From Janthinobacterium saanense (GTDB taxonomy: Bacteria; Pseudomonadota; Gammaproteobacteria; Burkholderiales; Burkholderiaceae_D): DNA of 64,000 nucleotides. Both the position numbers and the translations under genes were made by a program. The notes below the pieces were generated by a model. That model worked only from the letters and a program-made list of their open reading frames with translations, ran no database searches and was not told the DNA's origin. Location of the stretch: contig NZ_JACHCI010000008.1 in the NCBI RefSeq assembly GCF_014200675.1, forward strand, positions 62,001 to 126,000, written 5' to 3'. Position 1 is the first letter of the stretch; each line of letters begins with the position of its first letter. Positions 35,286 through 44,955 of this stretch are shown here, one piece after another.

Positions 35286-35696
35286 ATGCCACCGACACCT
35301 ATTCGCGCCAGCCTGCTACTGGCGGCGCTTTTGTTGACCAGCCCCGCCTGGAGCGCAGACCCTGTCCATAAGGAAAAAGTGGAATTGACAGCGGAAGCGC
35401 CGACGCATAGCGTAAAAGGCAAGATCAAGGGCTATGGCACGGCCGAATACACGCTGACAGGCAAGGCTGGCCAGACGCTCCGCGTCCAGCTCAAGACCAA
35501 TCAGCCATCCAATTATTTCAACCTGCGCCAGGCAGGCAAGGACGAAGCACTGTTTATTGGCTCATCCGGCGGCAACAGCTATCAGGCGAAACTGCCGGCC
35601 GATGGCGAGTACACCGTGCAGGTGTATCTGATGCGCAACGCGGCGCGTAGGAATGCGGCCGCTAGCTATAGCCTGGATATAGGCTTACGGAATTAA
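35286..35696 (+). CDS. Periplasmic PliG-like inhibitor of g-type lysozyme
   Basis: A 136-residue exported protein with a signal peptide (residues 1-23, ending A-W-S-A). The mature part resembles E. coli PliG (YcgK), which binds and blocks goose-type lysozymes in the periplasm. Shared features are G-K-I-K-G-Y near the start, Y-T-L-T-G-K-A-G-Q-T-L-R-V near the first strand, L-P-A-D-G-E-Y-T-V-Q-V-Y, and the ending M-R-N-A-A-R-R-N-x-x-x-x-Y-S-L-D-I. This was aligned by eye from memory. The ATG at 35286 follows G-G-G-A-G-C bases at a short distance. Monocistronic, sharing a bidirectional terminator with ssb. Confidence 0.72.
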   Translation: MPPTPIRASLLLAALLLTSPAWSADPVHKEKVELTAEAPTHSVKGKIKGYGTAEYTLTGKAGQTLRVQLKTNQPSNYFNLRQAGKDEALFIGSSGGNSYQAKLPADGEYTVQVYLMRNAARRNAAASYSLDIGLRN

Positions 35697-35736
35697 AAAA
35701 ATCCCTGCAAAGCGATGATTTGCAGGGATTTTTTTG
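35695..35736. terminator. Bidirectional terminator between the PliG-like gene and ssb
   Basis: Eleven-base stem (35701-35711 with 35719-35729), seven-base loop, A run on the left and T run on the right, so it works on both strands for the two convergent genes. Confidence 0.92.
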
Positions 35737-35757
35737 AGCAAGCCGAGTGATTGCGGC

Positions 35758-36264
35758 TTAGAACGGAATATCGTCATCCATATCCGAGAAGTTCGGCGCT
35801 GGCTTTGGTGCCGGGCGTGGGGCTGGTGCCGGGGCTGGACGGGGGGCTGGTGCCTGGCGTGGGGCCGGGGCTTCGTAGCCGCCGCCACCGCCGTAGCTGT
35901 CGTCACCGCCGGCGTCGCCGCCCATGCCGGAACGGCCGCCCAGCATTTGCATTTGTTCGGCGACGATGTCGGTTGCGTATTTCTCGACGCCATCCTTGTC
36001 CGTATATTTACGGGTTTGCAGACGGCCTTCGACGTAGACGGAGGAACCTTTTTTCAGGTATTGGCCGACGATTTCAGCCAGGCGGCCGAAGAACGAGATG
36101 CGGTGCCACTCTGTCACTTCTTTTTGCTCGCCCGTGTTGCGGTCCTTCGATTTGTACGAAGTGGCCACGGCGATGTTGGCGATCGCGTCGCCGCTCGGCA
36201 TGTAGCGGATTTCCGGGTCACGGCCCAGATTGCCGACGATGATGACTTTGTTGACTGATGCCAT
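35758..36264 (-). CDS. ssb: Single-stranded DNA-binding protein
   Basis: A 168-residue SSB. The N-terminal OB fold (residues 1-110) is typical: [18 protein letters not shown] then E-W-H-R-I-S-F-F-G and [14 protein letters not shown] Gly-rich, then Pro/Ala-rich linker of repeated P-A-P-R/A-P-A-P units leads to the acidic tip M-D-D-D-I-P-F, which recruits repair and replication partners. It coats ssDNA in replication, recombination and SOS induction. It is divergent from uvrA, a common proteobacterial order. The leftward promoter must lie in the 378-base gap shared with uvrA. Confidence 0.97.
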   Translation of the reverse strand: MASVNKVIIVGNLGRDPEIRYMPSGDAIANIAVATSYKSKDRNTGEQKEVTEWHRISFFGRLAEIVGQYLKKGSSVYVEGRLQTRKYTDKDGVEKYATDIVAEQMQMLGGRSGMGGDAGGDDSYGGGGGYEAPAPRQAPAPRPAPAPAPRPAPKPAPNFSDMDDDIPF

Positions 36265-36642
36265 GAATAACTCCTGATGAACTGCAGCGGGAGCCGGTAT
36301 TCCCGCGCGTTAGTTTAATGTAGTAAACGAGAATTATAAGCGACCAGGTACCAAATACCTACGTTCCGGGCGCGTCATCTACCGTGCGGCAGCCTGTTTT
36401 TTTTCACGGCAGGGGAAAACAAGAAACTTGAATACTGGTATTATATACAGTGTTTAAACGTCTGCACGCATCCATATCAATCTTTGTCAGGGCGTACGGC
36501 AGGGCTGAAGAAATTCCCCTGTGGCGACCCCGGGCATGCAGATCAAAACCCGGCTATAGTAACAGGTTGACCCCTTGTGGCTCCCATCCGCGCTCACCCG
36601 CACTACGCTGGCCGCACCATATACTGAAAGCAAGGCAATCAC
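36265..36642. other. ssb-uvrA divergent intergenic region
   Basis: A 378-base gap holding the ssb promoter region on the left and the LexA box at 36435-36450 nearer uvrA. About 190 bases separate the LexA box from the uvrA start. I see no gene, tRNA or terminator with a T run on the + strand in this stretch. Confidence 0.6.
36435..36450. promoter_or_regulatory. LexA (SOS) box upstream of uvrA
   Basis: CTGGTATTATATACAG has CTG-N10-CAG with the AT-rich centre of the proteobacterial LexA consensus; the extended form TACTG to CAGTG spans 36433-36452. The centre also contains TATTATA, which could be the -10 of uvrA, so LexA would block it directly. Confidence 0.8.
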
Positions 36643-39492
36643 ATGGAACAGATCCGCATTCGCGGCGCCCGCACGCATAACCTCAAGAATATCAGTCTCG
36701 ATTTGCCGCGCAATAAGCTGATCGTGATTACCGGCCTGTCCGGCTCCGGCAAGTCCTCGCTGGCCTTCGATACGCTGTACGCGGAAGGACAGCGCCGCTA
36801 TGTCGAGTCGCTGTCGGCCTACGCGCGCCAATTTTTGCAGTTGATGGAAAAGCCGGACGTGGACTTGATCGAAGGCCTGTCGCCGGCGATTTCCATCGAA
36901 CAGAAAGCCACCTCGCACAACCCGCGCTCAACCGTCGGCACGGTAACGGAAATCCACGATTATCTGCGCCTGTTATATGCACGCGTAGGGACGCCGTATT
37001 GCCCGGACCACCCGGAAAACGCGCTGGCGGCCCAATCCGTGTCGCAAATGGTCGACGCCGTGCTGGCCATGCCGGAAGACACCAAGCTGATGATATTGGC
37101 GCCCGTGGTGGCCAACCGCAAGGGCGAGCACGTGGACCTGTTCGAGCAGATGCAAGCCCAGGGCTTCGTGCGCTTTCGCGTGCAGAGCGGCACGCATGAA
37201 GCAAAGATTTATGAAGTCGATGACCTGCCGAAATTAAAGAAGACGGAAAAACATACGATCGACGTGGTGATCGACAGGGTCAAAGTAAATGGCGAGATCA
37301 AGCAGCGCCTGGCGGAAAGTTTCGAAACAGCCCTGCGCCTGGCCGATGGCCGCGCCATCGCCTATGAAATGGAGTCCGCCAAGGAACATGTGTATTCCAA
37401 CAAGTTCGCCTGCAATGTCTGCGGTTATTCGCTGCAGGAACTCGAACCGCGTCTGTTCTCGTTCAACAACCCGATGGGCGCCTGCCCTGAATGCGACGGC
37501 CTGGGGCACATAGAATTCTTTGACCCGAAACGCATCGTCGCGTTCCCGAATTTGTCGCTGGCCTCGGGCGCCGTCAAGGGCTGGGACCGCCGCAACCAGT
37601 TTTACTTCCAGATGCTGTCGAACCTGGCCGCCTTTTACGAGTTCGACCTGGACATGCCGTTCGAGCAACTGGCCTTGAATGCACAGCAAGTGGTGCTGTA
37701 CGGTTCAGGCAAGCAAACCATCCCGTTTACCTATGTGAACGAACGCGGCCGTACTGTCATCAAGGAACACACCTTCGAGGGCGTAGTCAACAATCTGCAG
37801 CGCCGCTACCGTGAAACGGACTCCATGGCCGTCAAGGAAGAACTGGCCAAGTTCATCAATGAAAAGCAATGTCCGTCCTGCGATGGTGCGCGCCTGCGCG
37901 TGGAAGCGCGCTTCGTCAAAGTGGGCACCGGCAAGCAACAGCGGGCCATTTATGAAGTAGCGGCAAAGCCGCTGCGCGAAACACTGGAATTCTTTGAAAA
38001 ACTGAAACTGACGGGCGCCAAGAAAGAGATCGCCGACCGCGTCGTCAAGGAAATCATTTCGCGCTTGAAATTCCTTAACAATGTGGGCCTCGATTATCTG
38101 TCGCTGGACCGCAGCGCCGACACCTTGTCGGGCGGCGAAGCACAACGTATCCGCCTCGCGTCGCAAATCGGCTCCGGTTTGACGGGCGTCATGTATGTAC
38201 TCGATGAACCGTCGATCGGCCTGCATCAGCGCGACAATGACCGTTTGATCGAAACGCTCAAACACTTGCGCGATATCGGCAATAGCGTGCTGGTGGTCGA
38301 GCATGATGAAGACGCGATCCGCACGGCCGATTACATCGTCGACATGGGCATCGGTGCGGGCGTGCACGGCGGCGAGATCATTGCCGAAGGCACTTTGCAA
38401 GACATCCTGAAAAACAAGAAGTCCCTGACGGCGCAGTACCTGAACGGCAAGCTGAAAATCGCCGTGCCGGCCAAACGCCATGTCAGCAATCCGGAAAAGC
38501 AGCTGGTGATCACTGGCGCGACGGGCAACAACCTGAAGAATGTGTCTTTGAGCTTGCCAGTCGGCCTGATGACCTGCGTGACGGGCGTGTCCGGTTCGGG
38601 CAAATCGTCGCTGGTCAACGATACCCTGTACCCGGCGCTGTCGCGCCATTTATACGGCTCGCAAACGGAACCGGCGCCGCACCAGTCGATCAGCGGCCTG
38701 GAACATTTCGACAAAGTCATTTCCGTCGACCAGGCACCGATCGGCCGCACGCCGCGCTCGAACCCGGCCACCTACACGGGCTTGTTTACGCCGATCCGCG
38801 ATCTGTTCGCTACCGTGCCGACGGCCAAGGAACGCGGCTACAGCGCTGGCCGCTTCTCGTTCAACGTGAAGGGCGGACGCTGCGAAGCGTGCCAGGGCGA
38901 TGGCGTGATCAAGGTCGAGATGCACTTCTTGCCCGACGTCTATGTGCCGTGCGATGTGTGCCACGGCAAGCGCTACAACCGCGAGACGCTGGAAGTGCAA
39001 TACAAGGGCAAGAACATCACGGAAGTGCTGGGCATGACGGTGGAAGAGGCGCATGTCTTCTTCAAGCCCGTACCGCTGATTGCGCGCAAACTGCAAACCC
39101 TGCTCGACGTGGGCCTCGGTTACATCAAGCTGGGCCAGAGCGCCACCACCCTGTCGGGCGGCGAAGCGCAGCGCGTGAAACTGTCGCTGGAACTGTCCAA
39201 GCGCGACACGGGCCGCACCCTGTACATCCTCGATGAACCGACCACCGGCTTGCACTTCCACGATATCGATCTGCTGCTGAAAGTGATACACCGCCTGCGC
39301 GACCAAGGCAATACTTTGGTGATCATCGAGCACAACCTGGATGTGATCAAGACGGCCGACTGGATCGTCGACCTGGGCCCTGAAGGCGGTGCTGGCGGCG
39401 GGCAAATCATCGCTACCGGCACGCCGGAAGAGGTGGCCCTGAACGCGGCCAGCGTGACGGGTAAATACCTGGGGCCGCTGCTGAAGCAATAA
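36643..39492 (+). CDS. uvrA: Excinuclease ABC subunit A
   Basis: A 949-residue UvrA, about the length of the E. coli protein. It has two ABC ATPase modules: Walker [10 protein letters not shown] at residues 31-39 and G-V-S-G-S-G-K-S-S near 648, each with an L-S-G-G-E-A-Q-R signature and a Walker B ending I-L-D-E-P or V-L-D-E-P. Zinc-binding Cys pairs are present (C-N-V-C with C-P-E-C; C-E-A-C with C-D-V-C). UvrA dimers find bulky DNA lesions and load UvrB in nucleotide excision repair. A LexA box upstream predicts SOS induction. It ends at a strong bidirectional terminator. Confidence 0.98.
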   Translation: MEQIRIRGARTHNLKNISLDLPRNKLIVITGLSGSGKSSLAFDTLYAEGQRRYVESLSAYARQFLQLMEKPDVDLIEGLSPAISIEQKATSHNPRSTVGTVTEIHDYLRLLYARVGTPYCPDHPENALAAQSVSQMVDAVLAMPEDTKLMILAPVVANRKGEHVDLFEQMQAQGFVRFRVQSGTHEAKIYEVDDLPKLKKTEKHTIDVVIDRVKVNGEIKQRLAESFETALRLADGRAIAYEMESAKEHVYSNKFACNVCGYSLQELEPRLFSFNNPMGACPECDGLGHIEFFDPKRIVAFPNLSLASGAVKGWDRRNQFYFQMLSNLAAFYEFDLDMPFEQLALNAQQVVLYGSGKQTIPFTYVNERGRTVIKEHTFEGVVNNLQRRYRETDSMAVKEELAKFINEKQCPSCDGARLRVEARFVKVGTGKQQRAIYEVAAKPLRETLEFFEKLKLTGAKKEIADRVVKEIISRLKFLNNVGLDYLSLDRSADTLSGGEAQRIRLASQIGSGLTGVMYVLDEPSIGLHQRDNDRLIETLKHLRDIGNSVLVVEHDEDAIRTADYIVDMGIGAGVHGGEIIAEGTLQDILKNKKSLTAQYLNGKLKIAVPAKRHVSNPEKQLVITGATGNNLKNVSLSLPVGLMTCVTGVSGSGKSSLVNDTLYPALSRHLYGSQTEPAPHQSISGLEHFDKVISVDQAPIGRTPRSNPATYTGLFTPIRDLFATVPTAKERGYSAGRFSFNVKGGRCEACQGDGVIKVEMHFLPDVYVPCDVCHGKRYNRETLEVQYKGKNITEVLGMTVEEAHVFFKPVPLIARKLQTLLDVGLGYIKLGQSATTLSGGEAQRVKLSLELSKRDTGRTLYILDEPTTGLHFHDIDLLLKVIHRLRDQGNTLVIIEHNLDVIKTADWIVDLGPEGGAGGGQIIATGTPEEVALNAASVTGKYLGPLLKQ

Positions 39493-39510
39493 CGCAGTCA
39501 TCGGACATAA

Positions 39511-39548
39511 AAAAACGGCGCGGATTGCTCATGCAATCTGCGCCGTTT
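39511..39548. terminator. Bidirectional terminator between uvrA and pckG
   Basis: A 16-base stem with one G-U pair (39513-39528 with 39533-39548) and a TCAT loop, A run on the left, so it also ends the leftward pckG transcript. Confidence 0.9.
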
Positions 39549-39603
39549 CTCCTTTTTATGCACGCCGATCTTTGCCGGCGTGTTTCTCCCCCACTACAAC
39601 TCT

Positions 39604-41475
39604 TTACGCAAGCAAACGCTTTTCCAACGCTGCTTTATTGTCTACCAATTCTTGCGGCAGATGATACGCGAGTTTTTCAAACAACTCGGTATGCAATGTC
39701 AATTCTTCCACCCACGCGGCCTTGTCGATCGAGGTGATGGTGTCGAACTGTTGCTGCGTGAATGGCAAGCCATCCCAGTTCAGGTCGCCATATTGCGGCG
39801 TGGTGCCAAACAGGTTTTCCACGCCACCGGCCTTGCCTTCGATACGCTCCAGCATCCATTTCAGCACGCGCATATTGTCGCCAAAACCAGGCCAGACAAA
39901 TTTGCCTGCTTCATCGGTACGGAACCAGTTGACGCAGTAGATTTTCGGCAGGGCCCCCGGGTTCACTTTGCCCACTTTGACGCCCATGTCCAGCCAGTGC
40001 TGGAAATAGTCGCTCATGTTATAGCCGATAAATGGCAACATGGCAAATGGATCACGACGCACGATGCCCATCTGTCCCACGGCGGCGGCCGTCGTTTCGG
40101 AACCCATGGTCGCTGCCATATAGACGCCTTCGACCCAGTTGCGCGCCTCGGTCACCAGCGGTACGGTGGTCGAGCGGCGGCCACCGAAGATGAAGGCCGA
40201 GATCGGCACGCCGGCCGGGTCGTCCCAGGCCGCGTCGATCACTGGGTTTTGCGTGGCTGCAACAGTAAAGCGGGCGTTTGGATGCGCGGCCTTGGTGCCG
40301 GACGCTGGCGTCCAATCCTTGCCCTGCCAGTCGATCAGATGGCTCGGTGCTTCCTTGGTCAAGCCTTCCCACCACACGTCGCCATCGTCGGTCAGCGCCA
40401 CGTTGGTGAAGATGGTGTTGTCGCGCATGGACGCCATGCAATTGAAATTGGTTTTTTCGTTGGTGCCAGGCGCCACGCCGAAGTAGCCCGCTTCCGGGTT
40501 GATGGCGTACAAACGGCCATCGGCGCCCGGCTTGATCCAGGCGATATCGTCGCCGATGGTGGTCACTTTCCAGCCGTTAAAACTGGCAGGCGGGATCAGC
40601 ATGGCGAAGTTGGTCTTGCCGCAAGCCGAAGGGAAAGCGGCCGCCACATAATGCTTCTTGCCTTCTGGCGATTCCACGCCGAGGATCAGCATGTGTTCGG
40701 CCAGCCAGCCCGGATTGTCGTTCGATGCTTGCGCTTCCTGGTGGCCCATGTTGGAGGCGATACGCAGGGCGAAGCATTTCTTGCCCAGCAGAGCATTGCC
40801 GCCGTAGCCGGAACCGAAGGACCAGATTTCGCGCGTTTCCGGGAAATGCACGATGTACTTGGTGCTGTTGCATGGCCATTTCACGTCTTGCTGGCCGGCA
40901 GCCAAAGGTGCGCCCACGCTGTGTACGCACGGCACGAACTCGCCATCGCTACCCAGCACGTCATACACGGCACGGCCCATGCGGGTCATGATCTTCATGT
41001 TGACGGCAACGTAAGGCGAGTCGGACAGTTCCACGCCGATATGGGCGATCGGCGAACCCAGCGGGCCCATCGAGAACGGCACGACATACATGGTGCGGCC
41101 GCGCATGCAGCCATCGAACAGGCCGTTCAGGGTGTGGCGCATCTCGCCAGGCTCGGTCCAGTTATTGGTTGGGCCAGCCGCTTCTTTCGTTGCCGAGCAG
41201 ATATACGTGCGGTCTTCGACACGGGCCACGTCGCTGGGGTCAGAACACGCCAGGTAGGAATTCGGACGCTTTTCAGCGTTCAGCTTTTTCATGGTGCCGC
41301 TGGCTACCATCTCGGCGCACAGGCGTTCGTACTCTTCCTGCGAGCCATCACACCAGTAGATACGCTCCGGCTTGGTCAGCGCGGCAATATCTGCTACCCA
41401 ATTGATAAGCTTTTGCTGTTTGATGTAAGCTGGGACGTTGAGTGCGGCGACACCACTCATGACGGGCTGATTCAT
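39604..41475 (-). CDS. pckG: Phosphoenolpyruvate carboxykinase (GTP)
   Basis: A 623-residue GTP-dependent PEPCK making phosphoenolpyruvate and CO2 from oxaloacetate, the entry to gluconeogenesis from organic acids. The P-loop with the family's reactive Cys reads F-P-S-A-C-G-K-T-N (Cys near 285). Other family blocks are [34 protein letters not shown] and F-I-F-G-G-R-R. The ATG at 41475 has GGAGGTAAC just before it, which rejects the longer frame (56 more codons). The window's Dct-like uptake unit would feed this pathway. The upstream gap contains a dyad at 41721. Confidence 0.97.
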   Translation of the reverse strand: MNQPVMSGVAALNVPAYIKQQKLINWVADIAALTKPERIYWCDGSQEEYERLCAEMVASGTMKKLNAEKRPNSYLACSDPSDVARVEDRTYICSATKEAAGPTNNWTEPGEMRHTLNGLFDGCMRGRTMYVVPFSMGPLGSPIAHIGVELSDSPYVAVNMKIMTRMGRAVYDVLGSDGEFVPCVHSVGAPLAAGQQDVKWPCNSTKYIVHFPETREIWSFGSGYGGNALLGKKCFALRIASNMGHQEAQASNDNPGWLAEHMLILGVESPEGKKHYVAAAFPSACGKTNFAMLIPPASFNGWKVTTIGDDIAWIKPGADGRLYAINPEAGYFGVAPGTNEKTNFNCMASMRDNTIFTNVALTDDGDVWWEGLTKEAPSHLIDWQGKDWTPASGTKAAHPNARFTVAATQNPVIDAAWDDPAGVPISAFIFGGRRSTTVPLVTEARNWVEGVYMAATMGSETTAAAVGQMGIVRRDPFAMLPFIGYNMSDYFQHWLDMGVKVGKVNPGALPKIYCVNWFRTDEAGKFVWPGFGDNMRVLKWMLERIEGKAGGVENLFGTTPQYGDLNWDGLPFTQQQFDTITSIDKAAWVEELTLHTELFEKLAYHLPQELVDNKAALEKRLLA

Positions 41476-41832
41476 GTTACCTCCAATACCAATAAAAGAA
41501 ATTCTGGTCGTTCCGGCAAGACAGGCAGCATCGTTGAGAGGTGGCTGCGGCTCATTGCGGGCGGGTAGATCACGCCGGCGGGCTCTGGTGTCGTGTCGGC
41601 CGCGGCGTACGCGCCAGCGGCTGTTTCCTTGATCATGCCCCAAGGCGGCTGCGACAGTATTGCGCCTGATGACAGATCAGGAATCATTAAAAGTGCCGGC
41701 GATTGTACACCCGCAAAACAGCTATTCTCGCAAAAATGTAGGAGAATAGCTTGACTAATGTAGTAGGCTATTCAGCATTTTCCGTATCGTGTTATTTCCC
41801 TACCAAATCTTTACTAACATCTGCCATCTACC
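41476..41832. other. Divergent intergenic region, pckG / hydroxyacid dehydrogenase
   Basis: A 357-base gap between divergent starts. Besides the dyad at 41721-41750 it shows a further partial copy of its arm (GGCTATTC near 41768). No convincing gene is present; open frames here lack a ribosome site and differ in codon pattern. Confidence 0.5.
41721..41750. promoter_or_regulatory. Inverted repeat, candidate operator for pckG or the dehydrogenase
   Basis: Nine-base perfect arms GCTATTCTC (41721-41729) and GAGAATAGC (41742-41750) around 12 bases, followed by TTGACT (possible -35) and another GCTATTC. This is the geometry of a dimeric regulator site. The binding protein is unknown. Confidence 0.4.
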
Positions 41833-42846
41833 ATGAAAATAGCCATACTCGATGATTATCAGGATGCAGTTCGTACACTCGATTGTTTCAAATTAGTCGA
41901 TGGACATGAGGTCAAAGTCTTCCACAACACGGCGCGCGGACTGGGCCAGCTGGCGATACGCCTGGCGCCATTCGACGCACTGGTACTGATACGCGAACGC
42001 AGCGGTTTCAACCGCGCGCTGCTGTCCAAACTGCCGAATCTGAAACTGCTGTCGCAAACCGGCAAGGTGGCTGGCCACATCGATGTGGCAGCCGCCACGG
42101 AACTGGGGATCGCCATCGCGGAAGGCATCGGTTCGCCGACGGCGCCGGCGGAACTGACGTGGGCGCTGATCATGGCGGCGCAGCGCAAGATCGTGCCTTA
42201 CGCCCAGCACTTGAAAGAAGGCTTGTGGCAAACGACATCGGTCGAACCATCGCTGAACTCCCTGGGCACGGTGCTCAAGGGACGCACCCTGGCGATCTGG
42301 GGTTATGGCAAGATCGGCCAGCTGATCGCGGGCTATGGCCGCGCCTTCGGCATGCAGATCCTGGTCTGGGGAAGTGAAGCGAGCCGTGCCGCAGCGGTGG
42401 CGGCTGGCGATACGGCCGCCGAATCGCGCGAGGCCTTCTTTGAACAAGCTGATGTGCTCAGCCTGCATCTGCGCCTGTCCGACAAGACGCGTGGCCTGGT
42501 GACCAAAGAAGACCTGGCGCGCATGAAGCCAACTTCATTATTCGTCAATACCAGCCGCGCCGAACTGGTGGAAACGGGTGCGCTGGAAGCGGCATTGCCA
42601 ACGGGTCGCCCGGGCGCGGCTGCACTGGACGTGTTTACGGACGAGCCACTGCCGCCCACCTCGCCCTTGCTGCAATTGCCGAATGTGCTGGCCACGCCGC
42701 ACCTGGGCTATGTCGAGCGTGACAGTTATGAGCTGTATTTCCGCTATGCGCTGCAAAACATCGTCGACTTTGAGCAGGGACAATGCACGCGCCTGCTCAA
42801 CCCGGAGGTGCTGCAACATGCACGCCAGCGGCCTCAGGAGCGCTGA
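41833..42846 (+). CDS. D-2-hydroxyacid dehydrogenase family protein
   Basis: A 337-residue NAD(P)-dependent dehydrogenase. The Rossmann motif is G-Y-G-K-I-G (W-G-Y-G-K-I-G-Q-L-I), and the catalytic trio is Arg242 (N-T-S-R-A-E-L-V), Glu271 (F-T-D-E-P-L-P) and His290 (T-P-H-L-G-Y). Such enzymes reduce 2-oxoacids to D-2-hydroxyacids; SerA, GhrA/B-like and phosphite-type members share these residues, so the substrate is not set. There is no ACT domain, which argues against SerA. Its last 13 bases overlap the end of the convergent gene at 42834. It lies alone after the pckG divergent region. Confidence 0.9.
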   Translation: MKIAILDDYQDAVRTLDCFKLVDGHEVKVFHNTARGLGQLAIRLAPFDALVLIRERSGFNRALLSKLPNLKLLSQTGKVAGHIDVAAATELGIAIAEGIGSPTAPAELTWALIMAAQRKIVPYAQHLKEGLWQTTSVEPSLNSLGTVLKGRTLAIWGYGKIGQLIAGYGRAFGMQILVWGSEASRAAAVAAGDTAAESREAFFEQADVLSLHLRLSDKTRGLVTKEDLARMKPTSLFVNTSRAELVETGALEAALPTGRPGAAALDVFTDEPLPPTSPLLQLPNVLATPHLGYVERDSYELYFRYALQNIVDFEQGQCTRLLNPEVLQHARQRPQER

Positions 42847-43607
42847 AAACCCTTTAGCAGATCGGCTTCGCCCGTGAGGCTGATGGCTGAGGCGGGCAGC
42901 ACGTGGGTGCCCGTCCACAAACCGGCCCAGCCCGGTGGCCAGGGCAGCACCGGGCCCGCATACGGCGCCAGGCCGGCGCGCACGCCGATCACGGGCACCG
43001 GCGGCCTGTCTTGCAAAAGGCCGCCGTCGGGGCGCTGCATGTCCAGGCTATACATATAGTTGGGCAGCAAGGCATCGCACACTTGCGCGAACCAGGCCGT
43101 GTGGTCTTCATCGCGGCCCAGCGCCTGGGCCAGCCCTTGCGGATCGAAACGGGCCAGCGCATCGATCAACTCGCCTGTTGACGCGCCCGGCGTATCGCCC
43201 CAGCCCATCACGGGATTGACGTTGTAGTCGGCGCCCGAGCCATACCAGCCTTCGCGCCACGGCCGCTGCATCCAGTCGCGCGGCCCCGTAAACAAATGCC
43301 AGCGCCAGTGCAGGCCGGAAGGTTTCGGCCAGGCATACAGATACAGCTTTTGATAACCGGCGCGGTGCAGTTCGCGCACCATGGCCATCAGGCGCGCATG
43401 CGGCATGCGGTCTGGCGGCGCGCGGCGAAACAGGATCGCTTCCCCATCGGCAAATTGCACATCGTCCGTCGACAGATTCAAATCGAGCGTGCGCGCCTCG
43501 CTGCCGAAACGGGCGGCGATCCAGCCGGTCAGCAAATTGACGGACGTGATCACGCCGTAACCGCGGTGACGGTGAAAAATGACGGTGCCGGGAGCGAGCG
43601 CTTTCAT
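42834..43607 (-). CDS. Hypothetical protein, 257 residues, Trp-rich
   Basis: A 257-residue soluble protein. The ATG at 43607 is preferred over a TTG 36 bases upstream. The N-terminus reads G-T-V-I-F-H-R-H-R-G-Y-G-V-I-T-S-V-N, which looks like a short barrel-like or CarD-type strand set (G-x-G-V-I), then many Trp and Pro (W-R-W-H-L-F-T-G-P-R-D-W-M-Q-R-P-W). No signal peptide or catalytic motif. I do not recognise the family. Its 3' end overlaps the convergent dehydrogenase gene by 13 bases, so both reading frames are used there. Confidence 0.65.
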   Translation of the reverse strand: MKALAPGTVIFHRHRGYGVITSVNLLTGWIAARFGSEARTLDLNLSTDDVQFADGEAILFRRAPPDRMPHARLMAMVRELHRAGYQKLYLYAWPKPSGLHWRWHLFTGPRDWMQRPWREGWYGSGADYNVNPVMGWGDTPGASTGELIDALARFDPQGLAQALGRDEDHTAWFAQVCDALLPNYMYSLDMQRPDGGLLQDRPPVPVIGVRAGLAPYAGPVLPWPPGWAGLWTGTHVLPASAISLTGEADLLKGFQRS

Positions 43608-43755
43608 ACGGGAGTCCAGCCGGTAGGCGAGGCAAAGAATCAAGTGTACTCACAGATGGCGGAATTTTCCAGACGCCGCAACAAGCTCGATTCGCCTCAG
43701 GTCGGCTATTCACGCTATCATGCGCGTCATTCTCCACTGACATCGTGACCACATC

Positions 43756-44241
43756 ATGACTTTGCGCATACTCGCCACTGGCGGCACTTTCGATAAACAC
43801 TACAACGAATTGAACGGCACCCTGGGCTTTTCCGACAGTCATTTGCCAGCTGCCATCGCCCGTGCACGCATGACAGCGCCCGTGGCGCTGGAACAATTGC
43901 CACTGCTCGATTCGCTCGACATGCAGGATGCAGACCGCCAGCGCGTGCTGGCCTCGTGCCGCGCCGCGCAGGAAAAAGCCATCGTCATCATCCACGGCAC
44001 CGATACCATGCGCGAAACGGCGCAAGTGCTGGGTGCGGCAAACCTGCAACAAACGGTGATTCTGACGGGCGCCATGATTCCCTATGAAATCGACAACTCC
44101 GACGCCCTGTTCAACCTGGGCTTTGCCTGCGGCGTGGCGCAAACCTTGCCAGCCGGCGTGTACGTGGCCATGAATGGCCAGATTTTTGCCTGGGACAATG
44201 TACAAAAGAACCGCGCCGCCGGCGTGTTCCAGCCTTTGTAA
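43756..44241 (+). CDS. Half-length asparaginase-domain protein
   Basis: A 161-residue protein equal to the N-terminal catalytic domain of type I/II L-asparaginases, which normally have about 330 residues. Both catalytic threonine motifs are present: Thr11 in A-T-G-G-T-F-D-K and Thr82-Asp83 in H-G-T-D-T-M. The usual C-terminal domain that completes the active site between subunits is missing, and a good stop and terminator follow, so it is a genuine short form rather than a visible frameshift. It may hydrolyse asparagine or another amide, or may be a non-enzymatic relative. Cytoplasmic. No operon partner. Confidence 0.85.
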   Translation: MTLRILATGGTFDKHYNELNGTLGFSDSHLPAAIARARMTAPVALEQLPLLDSLDMQDADRQRVLASCRAAQEKAIVIIHGTDTMRETAQVLGAANLQQTVILTGAMIPYEIDNSDALFNLGFACGVAQTLPAGVYVAMNGQIFAWDNVQKNRAAGVFQPL

Positions 44242-44282
44242 AGAAAACACGTTCGAAATATGCTGCTCTAGCACCATCGCGC

Positions 44283-44310
44283 AGGGCCTTGCAAACGCAA
44301 GGCCCTTTTT
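44283..44310 (+). terminator. Terminator after the asparaginase-domain gene
   Basis: Ten-base perfect stem (44283-44292 with 44297-44306), AAAC loop, then T run. Confidence 0.93.
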
Positions 44311-44389
44311 GTTTCCGGCGATGCTGTCGCACATACTGTTCCATGCTGGCGATGATCTTTTGCATATAGATAATACCTTGCCCTATAAT

Positions 44390-44408
44390 GGCATTGATTA
44401 TCATTCTC
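44390..44408. promoter_or_regulatory. Fur box before the first FecI-type sigma gene
   Basis: Read on the minus strand, GAGAATGATAATCAATGCC matches the Fur consensus at 15 of 19 positions. It lies 31 bases before the ATG at 44439 and overlaps a TATAAT-like element (44384-44389), so Fur would occlude the promoter when iron is sufficient. Confidence 0.82.
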
Positions 44409-44438
44409 ATTTAAGACCAAGATCGCCGCCCTCTCCTC

Positions 44439-44954
44439 ATGTCTTCCATCCTTTCGCTCGCACAACGCCAGCAAGTACTGGCCCGTATCTATGCCGATGA
44501 CTGCCCCTGGCTGCTGGGCCGTCTGTATGGCCGCTTGCGCAATCTGCAAGATGCGCAAGACATTACGGGCGATACCTTCGTACAGTTGATCGAACAGCCC
44601 AGGCTGGAAAACGTGCGTGAAGCGCGCGCCCTGATCATCACGATCGCCAAGCGGCTGGTGTGGAAACTGTGGCGGCGGCGCGAGCTGGAACAGGCCTGGC
44701 TCGATAGCCTGCGCTTGCAGGACGAAGCCTGGACGCCTTCGGCAGAAGACCAGGCCCTGGTCATGGAAACACTGCAGGCGGTAGACCAGATCCTCGATGG
44801 CCTGCCCGGCAAGGCACGCGCCGCGTTCCTGTACAGCCAGCTTGACGGACTGACGCACAAGGAAATCGCCGCCCAGCTTGGCGTCTCCGCCAGCATGGTG
44901 CGGCAATACCTGGCGCAGGCCCTGCAACGCTGTTATGCCGCTACGCAAGCCTGA
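44439..44954 (+). CDS. FecI-type ECF sigma factor (iron-starvation sigma)
   Basis: A 171-residue ECF sigma factor with region 2 (D-A-Q-D-I-T-G-D-T-F-V-Q-L, A-R-A-L-I-I-T-I-A-K-R-L-V) and region 4 (L-D-G-L-P-G-K-A-R-A-A-F-L-Y-S-Q-L-D-G-L and T-H-K-E-I-A-A-Q-L-G-V-S-A-S-M-V). It is the first gene of a FecI-FecR-receptor locus and is preceded by a Fur box. In known systems the receptor at the outer membrane senses its loaded siderophore, signals to FecR, and frees the sigma factor to transcribe the receptor gene. Confidence 0.93.
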   Translation: MSSILSLAQRQQVLARIYADDCPWLLGRLYGRLRNLQDAQDITGDTFVQLIEQPRLENVREARALIITIAKRLVWKLWRRRELEQAWLDSLRLQDEAWTPSAEDQALVMETLQAVDQILDGLPGKARAAFLYSQLDGLTHKEIAAQLGVSASMVRQYLAQALQRCYAATQA

Positions 44955-44955
44955 C

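Noticed and set aside
39580-41568. A 662-residue open frame opposite pckG.
   Set aside because: It is rich in His, Gly and Arg with no motif; pckG itself is unmistakable.
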